A DNA stretch of 64,000 nucleotides, taken from Hyphomicrobiales bacterium. GTDB lineage: Bacteria > Pseudomonadota > Alphaproteobacteria > SPJN01. This document shows, piece after piece, positions 25,514 to 35,100 of this stretch. The stretch spans positions 130,054-194,053 of the forward strand of contig SPJN01000002.1 of the NCBI GenBank assembly GCA_006844605.1, read 5' to 3'. The notes under the pieces were generated by a model. The model was not told the origin of the DNA. It saw only the letters and a program-made list of their open reading frames with translations, and ran no database searches. Each line of letters begins with the position of its first letter. The first letter of the stretch is position 1. A program made the translations under genes and the position numbers.

Positions 25514-26308
25514 ATGATTATCACCTGTCCTGACTGCGAAACCCAGTTTCTGGTCAATAATGCGGATATTATCCCGGATGGCCGCGATGTGCGGTGCAGC
25601 CGCTGTGATTATCAATGGTATGTTGCGCCTTCGTCGTCAGACGGGGCATCAGAAGGGGCACTGAACGGCGACGCGGATGAAAGCGTCGCACCGGTTGCGC
25701 CCGATGACGCATCTGCCGAAGAACGGTCCGCACCTGACACATTCGAACAGGCCTCCGGCGCGGCAATCGAACAGGCTGCCGGCCCCACTGTGCGGGAGAT
25801 GGTCCCCGATGCCAGCGCCGCCATCGCGCCTGAGGACGATTATCAAAGTCGCCTGCCTGTGCCCGTGTCAGTACGCGGCCCCGGGTGGCGACTGTTATTG
25901 TCGCTGGTGTTGTTATTATCTATCGGGGCAATCAGCGTTGGGCTTTATGTGGAACGGGCGCGCATTGTTGATATGTGGCCCCCGGCCCGCGCGGTGTATG
26001 AGGGTTTGGGCCTTGAAGCGGCAGACCAGCAGGCGTCAGTGCCACTTGCCCCGGTTCTGCAATTGCGCGATGTGCGCGTGTCAGGGTCTGAAGCGGCGCT
26101 GGTGTTAAGCGGGCTGGTGGTCGGACCGCCCGCGCAGGCCATGATGGCGTCGATCGGGTTCAGAATTGAAGATGCTGCCGGTGCCGCCCTTTATCAGACT
26201 GTGATCAGCATGGATGAGGTGCAGGCCGATCCGCATGGTGCGCGTTTTGCCATAGCATTGCCAACGCTGCCAGACAGCGCGCATGGGCTGATCATCACAC
26301 TTGAATAG
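25514..26308 (+). CDS. MJ0042-type zinc-ribbon protein with one transmembrane helix
   Basis: A 264-residue protein of unknown function. It begins with a zinc ribbon (CPDCETQF, then CSRCDYQW; residues 4-36). A low-complexity acidic linker follows (residues about 40-120), then one transmembrane helix (LLLSLVLLLSIGAISVGLYV) and a beta-rich C-terminal domain resembling DUF3426. Zinc-ribbon genes divergent from ftsE are a recurring alphaproteobacterial arrangement. Topology suggests the ribbon is cytoplasmic and the C-terminus periplasmic. It converges with the DUF4175 gene, leaving 12 bases. Confidence 0.85.
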   Translation: MIITCPDCETQFLVNNADIIPDGRDVRCSRCDYQWYVAPSSSDGASEGALNGDADESVAPVAPDDASAEERSAPDTFEQASGAAIEQAAGPTVREMVPDASAAIAPEDDYQSRLPVPVSVRGPGWRLLLSLVLLLSIGAISVGLYVERARIVDMWPPARAVYEGLGLEAADQQASVPLAPVLQLRDVRVSGSEAALVLSGLVVGPPAQAMMASIGFRIEDAAGAALYQTVISMDEVQADPHGARFAIALPTLPDSAHGLIITLE

Positions 26309-26320
26309 GTTTTGGGCTGC

Positions 26321-28417
26321 CTACTTATCCTGCGGGGCGGGCGATGGTGCTGCTGGCTGGATAGCCTGAATAGATTGGGCAGGCGGCGGCAGAATTGCGG
26401 TATGGTTCATCGCCTGTGTAAATTGCGCGCCGATGGCGGCGTGATCCTCTGCCAAAACGTTTTTGCTTCTGGCGACAAAATCCCGATGGGCGGATAGTAG
26501 TGACAAGAAACGATCATAATCGTCTGATGGCAGGGCGCGGCCTTGACGTGCCACGATAGGCGTAGAAGGCAGCGCATTTGCCTGAATAATCAGATTGCCG
26601 ATTGCAGCCTGTGTCAGCGCGGCGACATGTTTTTCTGCCTGTCCAAGATAAGAGATGGCATTGGTGGTCTTGCCCTTGGCAAAGGCAGACTGGGCGCGGT
26701 TCAGTGCCTGCCGTGCCATTTGATGGTGTCCCTTTTTGCGTTCTGCAATGGTCGGCAACAATGCGGTGATGCGCGCATCTGAAAGGCGACGTCCAGCGCG
26801 GTAGTGCAGTGCCTCAGCCCTGCCGATGGCGGTGGTATTTGTCAGCGGTTTAAACGGTAGCACCGTGACAGCGTTTGAGCTGGCATTAGGGTTCATCGAT
26901 GCCATGCGCGAAGCATCGCCCATAGCTTCTTTCTGCAATTGCTTGATCTGGGACAGCAGCGCGCCCGATTCAACAATCAAACCCAGCAGGTCAGATCGTT
27001 CAGCAGTAATGGTGCCGGCCTGTGCGTTGTGGATCACGTCGCGAATGGCGGCCAAGCGGCCGCGTGCCCGCTGCCAGTCGCCATCTTCGATATCCTGCCC
27101 GATCTTGCGTGACAGCCGATCAATGCTGGTCATGATCTGTTTGGGGTCGCTGCCCAACGGGGCGGGCAAAAAGGCCCGATGTTGCTGCAGGCTTGTCAGC
27201 AGCAATGTGGGTAGATGACGTGACAGGGCATAGCGATATTGCCACAAGGCGATTTCCTGATCTTCCGGTGCAGCCTCAGGCCCCAATAAATCCTGCAATG
27301 CCTTGTCGGCCTGCATGAATAGGGGATCGGATGCGGCCAATCTGCCGTCCTCGATTTCGGTTGCCAGTGCCATGATCAAGGGGCTTGCCGCTGCAATTTG
27401 GCGTTTACTGGCTGGCATCATCGGGGGGCGGAAGGCCCTGTCGGTCAGCAACGCCATGCCGGTCAAACGTTGATAGGCGATGGCAAAAGCCAAAAACTGC
27501 CCCGCATCAATGCGGTTATCTTCCATGTGCCGTGTGGCGATGGTGTGCAGGATCGTGGCGACCTCGGTCGTTTTGCCCGGATTGCCCCGCAGCTTGGCCG
27601 GTTGGGATGCCAGAATGCGTGCTTCTGCCATGCGATAGCGCCGTTCGGGCAGGCGGATGAATTGCGGCTCAGACAGGCTTTTCTGGCCGCGTCGATCAGT
27701 GGCGGCCAACCATACCCGTGCCATATGACCGGCCAAAGGATGGTCACGCAAATCAGCATAAATCGTATCGCGATAGGGGCCGGACAGGTCGGCAGCAGGC
27801 AGTGCGATGCTAACCGGTTCAACACCGCCAAGGTCAGTGTCAGAGGCCGGCGCGACCGTCAGTTCCAACCCGGCAAGGCCGAAATCGTCTTCTGCGGCAA
27901 TGTCAAAGCGCAACATTTGACGCGCGGTGACAAATGGCTTGCCGACAAATCCCGCCCGTGGCGGATCATCGGGGGTGAGGGAGACAAGCCAGTCATGGCC
28001 CACCCCATTGCCCTGCCGCAAGGAAAGGACGCCGGGATTATCAATGGTCAGTGTCAGCCAATAGGTGCCGTCCTGATCATGACTGAAGGATTGCGTGCTT
28101 TGACGCCAAATCAATTCGGGCGTATCGGGCGCATTCTTGATCCGCAGCATCAGCCGCGCGCCCGGCTCCAACGTCAGGATACGCGGCGGATCGGCAGGCA
28201 ATGTGCCAGCGGCGGTCAACGGGAACAGCGCGCCGTTTGTATAAAGCGGCGGGGCGATCAGGGCGTCAACTTCAAGCGGGGCTGGGGGCGTCCGATCCAT
28301 CGCAAACCAGCCGACCACACCAGCGAGTGCCAGTCCGGCAAGACCAAGGGCCAAGGGGCGGCCGCGCCCTGCGGCAGCCTCCTTACGGTCCAATGGATGT
28401 CGTGCCTGTTGCGGCAT
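26321..28417 (-). CDS. TIGR02302/DUF4175 family protein
   Basis: A 698-residue protein of the alphaproteobacterial TIGR02302 family, function unknown. One transmembrane helix near the N-terminus (LALGLAGLALAGVVGWFAMD) is followed by a large, presumably periplasmic region with beta-sandwich-like segments (for example AAEDDFGLAGLELTV) and a helical C-terminal half. It looks shorter than typical members, which have a larger N-terminal membrane part and a glutamine-rich low-complexity tail; neither is seen. It is the last gene after argH-lptM-lysA on the same strand. Confidence 0.8.
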   Translation of the reverse strand: MPQQARHPLDRKEAAAGRGRPLALGLAGLALAGVVGWFAMDRTPPAPLEVDALIAPPLYTNGALFPLTAAGTLPADPPRILTLEPGARLMLRIKNAPDTPELIWRQSTQSFSHDQDGTYWLTLTIDNPGVLSLRQGNGVGHDWLVSLTPDDPPRAGFVGKPFVTARQMLRFDIAAEDDFGLAGLELTVAPASDTDLGGVEPVSIALPAADLSGPYRDTIYADLRDHPLAGHMARVWLAATDRRGQKSLSEPQFIRLPERRYRMAEARILASQPAKLRGNPGKTTEVATILHTIATRHMEDNRIDAGQFLAFAIAYQRLTGMALLTDRAFRPPMMPASKRQIAAASPLIMALATEIEDGRLAASDPLFMQADKALQDLLGPEAAPEDQEIALWQYRYALSRHLPTLLLTSLQQHRAFLPAPLGSDPKQIMTSIDRLSRKIGQDIEDGDWQRARGRLAAIRDVIHNAQAGTITAERSDLLGLIVESGALLSQIKQLQKEAMGDASRMASMNPNASSNAVTVLPFKPLTNTTAIGRAEALHYRAGRRLSDARITALLPTIAERKKGHHQMARQALNRAQSAFAKGKTTNAISYLGQAEKHVAALTQAAIGNLIIQANALPSTPIVARQGRALPSDDYDRFLSLLSAHRDFVARSKNVLAEDHAAIGAQFTQAMNHTAILPPPAQSIQAIQPAAPSPAPQDK

Positions 28418-28472
28418 CTAGACTGGCCCCTACTTCTTGTTGCTGAAGACTGTGTGGGCAAGTGCGTTCAGA

Positions 28473-29750
28473 TTAGTCTTTTAACCAATCCGGGATGCGA
28501 TCAAGCCCAATCAAATCTTCAATTCTGGGGCGCGGGCGGATCACAGCGTACTGATCACCGTTAACCAACACCTCAGGTATCAATGGACGGGCATTATAGG
28601 TCGAAGACATCACCGCGCCATAGGCCCCGGCGGACAAAAATGCCACCAAGTCACCTGATTGCAACACTGGTAATTCGCGGTTTTTGGCGAATGTATCGCC
28701 TGTTTCACAGACCGGGCCAACAAGGTCATAGGTCTCGTAAGTGCTTGAACTATCGGGCGCTTTTACCGGAATGATGCCGTGATGGGCGTCATAAAGCGAC
28801 GGGCGAATCAAATCATTCATCGCCGCATCAAGTATGGCAAACCGGCGATTTTCCCCCTGTTTCACATAAATCACATCGCTGACCAGGATCCCTGCATTAC
28901 CAGCGATCATGCGGCCAGGTTCAAAAATCAACTGACACCCAAGGTTACCAACCACCTGCGCCACCATATGGGCATAGTCATCGGGATGCGGCGGGGTCAG
29001 TTCGTCATAAGGAATACCAAGGCCACCACCAAGGTCCAGCCGGTCAATCGTATGACCGTCATCGCGCAGGGTTTGCACCAGTTCCGCCACCCGCCGAAAC
29101 GCGGCGGCAAACGGATCAAGGCTGGTCAACTGGCTGCCGATATGAACATCGACGCCGACAATCTGAATATTGTCCATGGCACCGGCGCGGGCATACACAT
29201 CCCGTGCCCAACCCCATGAGATGCCGAACTTGTTTTCAGCCTTGCCGGTGGCAATCTTTTCGTGGGTTTGGGCATCCACATCCGGGTTCACGCGGATGGT
29301 GATGGGCGCCTTTACATTCATTGACCCTGCAACATCGTTCAGGGCCTCCAACTCAGGCTCGCTCTCCACATTGAATTGATAGATGCCTGCCTCAAGCGCG
29401 GCGCGCATTTCTTCGCGTGTTTTACCAACGCCGGAAAACACAATCCGTTCGCCGGGCACACCGGCCGCCAGCGCCCGGGCCAGCTCTCCGCCTGACACAA
29501 CGTCAATGCCTGCGCCTTCGCGGGCAAGGGTGGTCAGCACTGCCTGATTGCCATTGGCCTTGGCAGAAAAACACACCAGCGGCTTGTCTTGGGCGGCATG
29601 ATTGTCAAACGCGCCCGCAAAAACATTGTAATGGCGCACAAGCGTGGCGGTGGAATAGCAATAAAATGGCGTGCCAACCTCAGCCGCGATCTTGCTTAGG
29701 GGCACGTCTTCGGCATGTAGTTCACCATTGTGATACTCAAAATGATGCAT
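28473..29750 (-). CDS. lysA: Diaminopimelate decarboxylase
   Basis: The last enzyme of lysine synthesis, removing CO2 from meso-diaminopimelate with pyridoxal phosphate. The 425-residue length is typical. VCFSAKANGNQAVL carries the PLP lysine, DLGGGLGIPY the glycine-rich phosphate loop, FEPGRMIAGNAG the substrate region and GPVCETGD the second-subunit cysteine. The start overlaps the lipoprotein gene stop by one base (TAATG). argH, lptM and lysA are thus one unit, as in many proteobacteria. Confidence 0.96.
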   Translation of the reverse strand: MHHFEYHNGELHAEDVPLSKIAAEVGTPFYCYSTATLVRHYNVFAGAFDNHAAQDKPLVCFSAKANGNQAVLTTLAREGAGIDVVSGGELARALAAGVPGERIVFSGVGKTREEMRAALEAGIYQFNVESEPELEALNDVAGSMNVKAPITIRVNPDVDAQTHEKIATGKAENKFGISWGWARDVYARAGAMDNIQIVGVDVHIGSQLTSLDPFAAAFRRVAELVQTLRDDGHTIDRLDLGGGLGIPYDELTPPHPDDYAHMVAQVVGNLGCQLIFEPGRMIAGNAGILVSDVIYVKQGENRRFAILDAAMNDLIRPSLYDAHHGIIPVKAPDSSSTYETYDLVGPVCETGDTFAKNRELPVLQSGDLVAFLSAGAYGAVMSSTYNARPLIPEVLVNGDQYAVIRPRPRIEDLIGLDRIPDWLKD

Positions 29751-29866
29751 TAGCGGATCTCGCTATAGGTCAGGCCGGGGCGTTCAAGCTTGCCCTTCTT
29801 GCCGCAGGCGGTCAGGGGAGCAAGGCCGATCAGCGCGACGAGCGTAAAAACAACAATCCGGTTCAT
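29750..29866 (-). CDS. lptM: LptM/YifL-like small lipoprotein
   Basis: A 38-residue lipoprotein read directly from the minus strand. It has a short signal peptide ([20 protein letters not shown]) ending in a lipobox LTAC-G, followed by [10 protein letters not shown] and a short tail. It fits LptM (YifL), which assists maturation of the LPS translocon LptD in enterobacteria. The position between argH and lysA, overlapping both by one to four bases, is the classic one. Whether the LptD role holds in this organism is not shown. Confidence 0.85.
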   Translation of the reverse strand: MNRIVVFTLVALIGLAPLTACGKKGKLERPGLTYSEIR

Positions 29867-31302
29867 TCTGCCAATTCCTTTTCAACCGCAGACAAGGCTT
29901 CCTTGGCCTGTTCTGCAACCCGCAAGGGCGATGCGCCGCCAAAGCTTTGTCTGCTCATGGCGCTGGCCTCAACGGTCAGCACGTCAAAAACACTGTTTGT
30001 GATGGCGCTGTTGACGGACTGCATGTCATCAAGCGATAGGTCCGCCAAATCACAGCCCTTATCTTCGGCCATTTTGACAAGCGTGCCTGTCACGTGATGG
30101 GCGTCGCGGAACGGCAGGTCAGCCTCGCGCACCAGCCAGTCGGCAAGGTCCGTTGCGGTGGTGAAGCCTGCGCCCGCAGCTTCCCGCAAGCGATCCTTAA
30201 CGGGCACCATGTCGTCGATCATGCCGGTCATGGTCTGAATGACGATCAGCAATGTTTCGGCGGCGTCAAAGACAGGTTCCTTGTCCTCTTGCATATCTTT
30301 TGAATAGGCAAGGGGCAGACCCTTCATCACGGTCAATAACCCAACGAGGGAGCCGATGATGCGGCCCGCCTTGGCGCGGCTAAGTTCAGCGGCATCCGGG
30401 TTTTTCTTTTGCGGCATGATGGAGCTGCCGGTGGTGAACTGATCAGACAGTTGCACAAAACCGAATTGCGCTGATGACCAGACGACAATTTCTTCTGCCA
30501 GCCGTGTCAGATGGGTGGCGCAGATGGCAGCCGATGCCAGAAATTCCAGCGCGAAATCCCGCGCTGACACAGCGTCGATGGAATTGTTCATCGGGCTGTC
30601 AAAGCCCAATGCCTTTGCGGTCATGTGCCGATCAATGGGGAAGCCTGTCCCGGCCAGGGCGGCTGCGCCCAGCGGGCTTTCATTCAACCGCTTGCGTGAA
30701 TCGACAAAGCGTGACCGATCCCGCCCGGCCATTTCAAAATAGGCCAGCATGTGATGCCCGAATGTGACGGGCTGGGCGGCCTGCAAATGGGTGAAACCGG
30801 GCATGACCGTATCGGCATTTGCAGCGGCCTGCCGGGCAAGCGCGCCGCGCAGCCGGGCAAGGGCGTCGATAATCTCGTCCGTTTCGGCCCGCACCCACAG
30901 GCGGAAATCCGTTGCGACCTGATCATTCCGGCTACGTGCTGTGTGCAGCCGTCCTGCGGCATCACCGGCAATTTCCCGCAGACGACTTTCCACGTTCATA
31001 TGGATGTCTTCAAGGGCAGCAGAAAAAGTAAAGCTGCCGCCTTCGATTTCCTGCTCTACCTGATCAAGCCCCTGCAAGATGGCGTCCCGGTCAGCATCGG
31101 TGATGATGCCTGTGGCTGCCAGCATGGTGGCATGGGCGCGTGATCCGGCAATGTCCTGCTTGTACAGTTTCTTGTCGAAACTGATTGAGGCATTGATCGC
31201 CTCCATCAGGGCTGAAGGACCGGCGGCAAAACGGCCACCCCAGATCGTGCTGGTTTGATTGGCCTTTTGATCCTGATTGCCGCTATTATCCGCGCTGCTC
31301 AT
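29863..31302 (-). CDS. argH: Argininosuccinate lyase
   Basis: Cleaves argininosuccinate to arginine and fumarate, the last step of arginine synthesis. The 479-residue product has the family signature in [14 protein letters not shown] (catalytic serine loop, around residue 290), the [13 protein letters not shown] region and the early block STIWGGRF. Its stop overlaps the lptM start (ATGA). The tlpA-like gene starts 42 bases away on the other strand. argG is at 44277. Confidence 0.96.
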   Translation of the reverse strand: MSSADNSGNQDQKANQTSTIWGGRFAAGPSALMEAINASISFDKKLYKQDIAGSRAHATMLAATGIITDADRDAILQGLDQVEQEIEGGSFTFSAALEDIHMNVESRLREIAGDAAGRLHTARSRNDQVATDFRLWVRAETDEIIDALARLRGALARQAAANADTVMPGFTHLQAAQPVTFGHHMLAYFEMAGRDRSRFVDSRKRLNESPLGAAALAGTGFPIDRHMTAKALGFDSPMNNSIDAVSARDFALEFLASAAICATHLTRLAEEIVVWSSAQFGFVQLSDQFTTGSSIMPQKKNPDAAELSRAKAGRIIGSLVGLLTVMKGLPLAYSKDMQEDKEPVFDAAETLLIVIQTMTGMIDDMVPVKDRLREAAGAGFTTATDLADWLVREADLPFRDAHHVTGTLVKMAEDKGCDLADLSLDDMQSVNSAITNSVFDVLTVEASAMSRQSFGGASPLRVAEQAKEALSAVEKELAE

Positions 31303-31344
31303 ATTCCTGTCTCATTCTTCAATTGTGTCGGAGACCCAAGACCC

Positions 31345-31968
31345 ATGCGTTCAATCGCACTGATACTGATCCTGTTCGTGGCCCTAAGTGCTGGTCTATA
31401 CGCCATATTTGGCGGCAATGGCAATAATGGCGCGCCCCTGACCAGCGCGACCAATGGCGCTTCGCAGGATGTTGCGGCGCTGACGGCCCGGTTTTCGACC
31501 GATGAAATGGCCGGATTTGTCTTTGCCGAAAGCCTTGCCCCGCCGCCCAATGCGGGGTTTCAGGGCCCTGATGGGCGAACCTATGGGGTGGGGTCTTTCC
31601 GGGGCAAGGTGGTGCTGTTGAATTTTTGGGCGACATGGTGCGCCCCATGCCGCCACGAAATGCCCAGCCTGAATGACTTGCAGCTGGCGCGCGGTGGTGA
31701 CGGGTTTGAAATCGTGACCATCAATGTTGACCGTGATGGCGGAACGCGGGCCGATGGCTTTATGCAGGATGTTGGGGCCACTGCGCTGACGGTGTATCGG
31801 GAGCCGACGAACCGTATGGCGGGTGCCTATCGCGTGATTGCCATGCCGACCTCAGTCCTGCTAGACCGCGAAGGGCGCGAGATTGGCCGCCTGTTGGGCG
31901 CGACGGACTGGAACAGCGCCGCTGCACACAGATTGCTGGCATGGGCCAAAAGCGGGCAGGGCGATTAG
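31345..31968 (+). CDS. TlpA-like membrane-anchored thiol:disulfide reductase
   Basis: A 207-residue periplasmic thioredoxin-fold protein held by an N-terminal signal anchor (MRSIALILILFVALSAGLYA). LNFWATWCAPCRHEMPSLN holds the WCAPC active site around residue 98, and MPTSVLLDREG is the cis-proline region. Such proteins reduce apocytochrome c or copper-site cysteines and often receive electrons from CcdA, present here at 15430. Divergence from argH is a common alphaproteobacterial arrangement. ATG 31345 gives the proper signal sequence; a longer frame from 31255 would cross the argH start. Confidence 0.9.
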   Translation: MRSIALILILFVALSAGLYAIFGGNGNNGAPLTSATNGASQDVAALTARFSTDEMAGFVFAESLAPPPNAGFQGPDGRTYGVGSFRGKVVLLNFWATWCAPCRHEMPSLNDLQLARGGDGFEIVTINVDRDGGTRADGFMQDVGATALTVYREPTNRMAGAYRVIAMPTSVLLDREGREIGRLLGATDWNSAAAHRLLAWAKSGQGD

Positions 31969-32002
31969 CGCCCTGAGTATTTCCCTTTACCCTATTTGGG
32001 TT

Positions 32003-32050
32003 TTACCTTGTGGGCCTCTACCTTGTGGGCCATTAGCGAGTGAGCCATTA
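32003..32050. repeat. Degenerate 15-base tandem repeat ending in the stop codon of the 3-hydroxyacyl-CoA dehydrogenase gene
   Basis: TTACCTTGTGGGCCT, CTACCTTGTGGGCCA and TTAGCGAGTGAGCCA (32003-32047) are followed by a partial TTAGCG copy whose first three bases are the hbd stop on the minus strand. It lies between the convergent tlpA-like and hbd genes. Confidence 0.65.
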
Positions 32051-32926
32051 GCGTGTAGGAATGGGCGCATCACCTGAATAATCATAGAAGCCGCGACCTG
32101 TCTTGCGACCCAGCCAGCCTGCTTCGACATATTTCACCAAAAGCGGGCAGGGGCGATATTTGCTGTCGGCAAAACCTTCATACAATACCTGCATGATGGC
32201 AAGACAGGTGTCCAACCCGATAAAATCGGCAAGCTCCAACGGGCCCATCGGGTGATTGGCCCCCAGCTTCAGGCTTGTGTCAATGGCCTCAACGCCGCCA
32301 ACACCTTCATACAGGGTATAGATCGCTTCGTTGATCATGGGCACCAGAATACGGTTGACGATAAAGGCCGGGAAATCCTGTGCGAAGGTCGCGGTTTTGT
32401 TCAACTGCTTGACCATGGCGGCAACGGCATCGAATGTTTCATCAGACGTGGCAATGCCGCGGATCAATTCCACCAATTGCATGACGGGCACCGGGTTCAT
32501 GAAGTGCATACCGACAAACTTGTCCTGACGGTCGGTTGCTGCGCCCAGGCGCGTGACAGAGATGGAGCTGGTATTGGTGGCGATGATTGCATCGGATTTC
32601 AGGTGGGGGTACAGCGATTTGAAAATCGCGGTCTTGATTCCCTCATTTTCCACAGCAGCCTCAATCACGATATCGGCGTCTGAAAACCCGGCATAATCGG
32701 CTGTGGTGCTGATCCGGCCCAGCAGGGAATCGCGGCCCGCTTCGTCCATTTTGCCCTTGGCAATCATGCGGTCGAGGCCCTTGGAAATCGTCGCGGTGAC
32801 AGTGTTCAAGACGTCTTCGTTCACGTCAGAGACAATGACCTGATAGCCCGCATCTGCGCAGACCTGCACGATGCCGCGGCCCATTTGACCGGCACCGATA
32901 ACACCAACTGTTCCGATATTTGTCAT
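32048..32926 (-). CDS. hbd: 3-hydroxybutyryl-CoA / 3-hydroxyacyl-CoA dehydrogenase
   Basis: A 292-residue NAD(P)-dependent dehydrogenase of the Hbd/PaaH family, interconverting 3-hydroxyacyl-CoA and 3-oxoacyl-CoA. VGVIGAGQMGRGI is the Rossmann motif at the N-terminus. IATNTSSISVT and GMHFMNPVPVMQLVELI contain the catalytic region with the conserved histidine. NHPMGPLELADFIGLDT is the C-terminal helical domain signature. It sits in the etfBA / acyl-CoA dehydrogenase / thiolase neighbourhood, separated from etfA by the M14 gene. Confidence 0.94.
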   Translation of the reverse strand: MTNIGTVGVIGAGQMGRGIVQVCADAGYQVIVSDVNEDVLNTVTATISKGLDRMIAKGKMDEAGRDSLLGRISTTADYAGFSDADIVIEAAVENEGIKTAIFKSLYPHLKSDAIIATNTSSISVTRLGAATDRQDKFVGMHFMNPVPVMQLVELIRGIATSDETFDAVAAMVKQLNKTATFAQDFPAFIVNRILVPMINEAIYTLYEGVGGVEAIDTSLKLGANHPMGPLELADFIGLDTCLAIMQVLYEGFADSKYRPCPLLVKYVEAGWLGRKTGRGFYDYSGDAPIPTR

Positions 32927-32982
32927 GATTTTGCTCCTGAATGTGCCTGAAATATAAGCCCCGTGCCCAGTGCTGCCAAGGG

Positions 32983-34080
32983 TTATGCCGGGCTTTGATC
33001 CACGCCTAATGACGCATCATAAAGGTCAATACTGTCGATCACAGCGTCACTGTCATCAAAGCCCGCAATGTGAAACAGCGCATCGCCATTATTCACCAAC
33101 GGCAGCAGGCTTTGCCCGATGATAATGCCGGAAATATTGGCATAGACGGTTTCTTTGTTGTGGCCGAACGGGTCTGAAATAGTGCCCAGCCGATCGCCCT
33201 TTTTAACCGCAGCGCCGCTATGTTTATGGATGCGTAAACAGCCGCTTTGCGGTGCGCGGACCCACTTGGTAAAGCGGGCGACGTGCATGTCATGATCCTC
33301 GGCCAGTGGCTTGTGCGCCTGCGGTGTCAGCATCCCGATGGTTTCCATGACGGCAAGTACGCCTGCCAGTCCGGTGCGTATCACCTTGTCTTCAAAACGA
33401 TGGGCCTGCCCGCCTTCAAACACCAACATCGGAATGCCCCGGTCCATTGCCACGGCGCGCAACGACCCGTCGCGTAGGCTGGAATTTATGATCACCGGCA
33501 CATTAAAGGCGTTGGCCAGTTTGGCGGTTGCCGGGTCGTCCAAGCAGCCGCGAATTTGCGGCAGGTTTGTGCGGTGGTTTGCACCTGTGTGCAGGTCGAT
33601 GCCATGGGTTGCCTTGGCGACAATTTCACTGGTCAGGATATGGGCAAACTGCCCCGCCAGCGAGCCAGTGGCGGAGCCGGGGAAGCACCGGTTCAGGTCG
33701 CGCCGATCAGGCAAATAGCGGGTTTGCCGATTAAAACCAAAAACATTGACGATCGGCACCGCAATCAAGGTGCCATGAAGCTGGCGGGGATTGATGCGGC
33801 GGCTGCCCAGCAGGCGGCGGATAATCTCGACCCCATTGATTTCATCGCCGTGAATGGCGGCGGTAACAAACAGGACCGGGCCGTCATGGGCACCGTGGAC
33901 CACCTCGACAGGCATAGTGACATCCATATGGTCGTAAGTCTTGGCGACCGGGATTTCAATTTGCTGCCGTTTGCCCGGCGCGATGCGCTGGTGATGGATT
34001 TCAAAATCAGCTCGTGCCGTTTTGGCCGCGTTGGCTGCCTTGTCTGTCCGGGGGCGATTTGGCGATTTGGTGGCGCTCAT
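32983..34080 (-). CDS. Succinylglutamate desuccinylase/aspartoacylase-family metallohydrolase
   Basis: A 365-residue zinc hydrolase of the M14-like AstE/AspA family, which removes acyl groups from N-acyl amino acids or related amides. Zinc ligands are visible as AAIHGDE (H77, E80) and IDLHTGA (H164). RRDLNRCFPG is the conserved substrate block. The C-terminal 80 residues, with SGCLRIHKHSGAAVKKGDRLG, resemble a small barrel or biotinyl-like domain found in bacterial members. A strong terminator separates it from etfA upstream, so it has its own promoter or depends on readthrough. Substrate unknown. Confidence 0.87.
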   Translation of the reverse strand: MSATKSPNRPRTDKAANAAKTARADFEIHHQRIAPGKRQQIEIPVAKTYDHMDVTMPVEVVHGAHDGPVLFVTAAIHGDEINGVEIIRRLLGSRRINPRQLHGTLIAVPIVNVFGFNRQTRYLPDRRDLNRCFPGSATGSLAGQFAHILTSEIVAKATHGIDLHTGANHRTNLPQIRGCLDDPATAKLANAFNVPVIINSSLRDGSLRAVAMDRGIPMLVFEGGQAHRFEDKVIRTGLAGVLAVMETIGMLTPQAHKPLAEDHDMHVARFTKWVRAPQSGCLRIHKHSGAAVKKGDRLGTISDPFGHNKETVYANISGIIIGQSLLPLVNNGDALFHIAGFDDSDAVIDSIDLYDASLGVDQSPA

Positions 34081-34102
34081 GTCTGGTTGTCCTGACGCAA
34101 AG

Positions 34103-34133
34103 AAAAACGCCGCCGCAACATGGCGACGGCGTT
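34103..34133 (-). terminator. Rho-independent terminator after etfBA
   Basis: In the minus direction an 11-base stem (AACGCCGTCGC with GCGGCGGCGTT, one G-U pair), a 6-base loop and a run of five T follow the etfA stop by 25 bases. Confidence 0.85.
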
Positions 34134-34158
34134 CTACTCTATAGCGGCAATGACGCGA

Positions 34159-35100
34159 TTACAGAACTTTTTTAAGCTCTTCTTCCAGTTCAGGAACGGC
34201 ATTGAACAGGTCAGCGACCAGGCCATAATCAGCGACAGAGAAGATCGGTGCTTCTTCGTCCTTATTGATGGCAACAATCACCTTTGAGTCCTTCATGCCG
34301 GCCAGATGCTGGATCGCGCCGGAAATACCAACGGCGATATACAGCTCAGGGGCCACAACCTTACCGGTCTGACCGACCTGGTAATCATTGGGCACAAAGC
34401 CTGCGTCCACAGCAGCGCGCGAGGCGCCAACGCCGGCACCCAACAGGTCAGCAACTTTTTCCAACATCGGGAAATTGTCGCCTGACTGCATACCACGACC
34501 GCCCGATACGACGATCTTGGCTGAGGTCAGCTCAGGGCGTTCAGACTTGCTCAACTCTTCACCGATGAAAGTTGACAGACCGGGGTCACCCGCAGCGGCA
34601 ACAGCCTCAACAGAGGCGGAGCCACCTTCAGCAGCAGTTGCTGGGAAGGCAGTTGTACGGACGGTGATGACCTTTTTGGGATCAGCGGACTGAACCTTGG
34701 CCATTGCGTTACCGGCATAGATCGGGCGTACAAATGTGTCTGCGCTTTCTACGGCAACAACTTCCGAGATCTGCATCACGTCGAGCAGGGCTGCAACGCG
34801 GGGCATGACGTTTTTACCGGACGTCGTGGCAGGGGCCACGATGGCGTCATAGTCGCCAGCCAGTGAAACGATCAGATCAGCTTTCGGCTCTGCCAAACGG
34901 TTGGCATAGATTGCGTCGTCAGCAAGCAGAACCTTGCCGCAGCCATCAATCTTTGCAGCCGCATCAGCGGCACCTTGGCAGCCTGAACCGTTGACGAGCA
35001 CATGCACGTCACCGCCAAGGGCCTTGGCAGCGGAAAAGGCTTTGAGCGTGGAATCATTCAGACCATCGCCATGATGATCGGCAATCAATAGGGTTGTCAT
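34159..35100 (-). CDS. etfA: Electron transfer flavoprotein alpha subunit
   Basis: The FAD-carrying subunit of ETF, which accepts electrons from acyl-CoA dehydrogenases and hands them to ETF:quinone oxidoreductase. At 313 residues it has the expected length. [14 protein letters not shown] and [12 protein letters not shown], then [25 protein letters not shown], form the FAD-binding domain. [17 protein letters not shown] is the classic C-terminal signature. Translation starts inside the etfB stop codon, and a terminator follows. Confidence 0.97.
   Translation of the reverse strand: MTTLLIADHHGDGLNDSTLKAFSAAKALGGDVHVLVNGSGCQGAADAAAKIDGCGKVLLADDAIYANRLAEPKADLIVSLAGDYDAIVAPATTSGKNVMPRVAALLDVMQISEVVAVESADTFVRPIYAGNAMAKVQSADPKKVITVRTTAFPATAAEGGSASVEAVAAAGDPGLSTFIGEELSKSERPELTSAKIVVSGGRGMQSGDNFPMLEKVADLLGAGVGASRAAVDAGFVPNDYQVGQTGKVVAPELYIAVGISGAIQHLAGMKDSKVIVAINKDEEAPIFSVADYGLVADLFNAVPELEEELKKVL

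Noticed and set aside
27398..28564. Plus-strand open frame of 388 codons
   Set aside because: It is antisense to the DUF4175 gene and the end of lysA; its length reflects the GC-rich codon use of the real gene.
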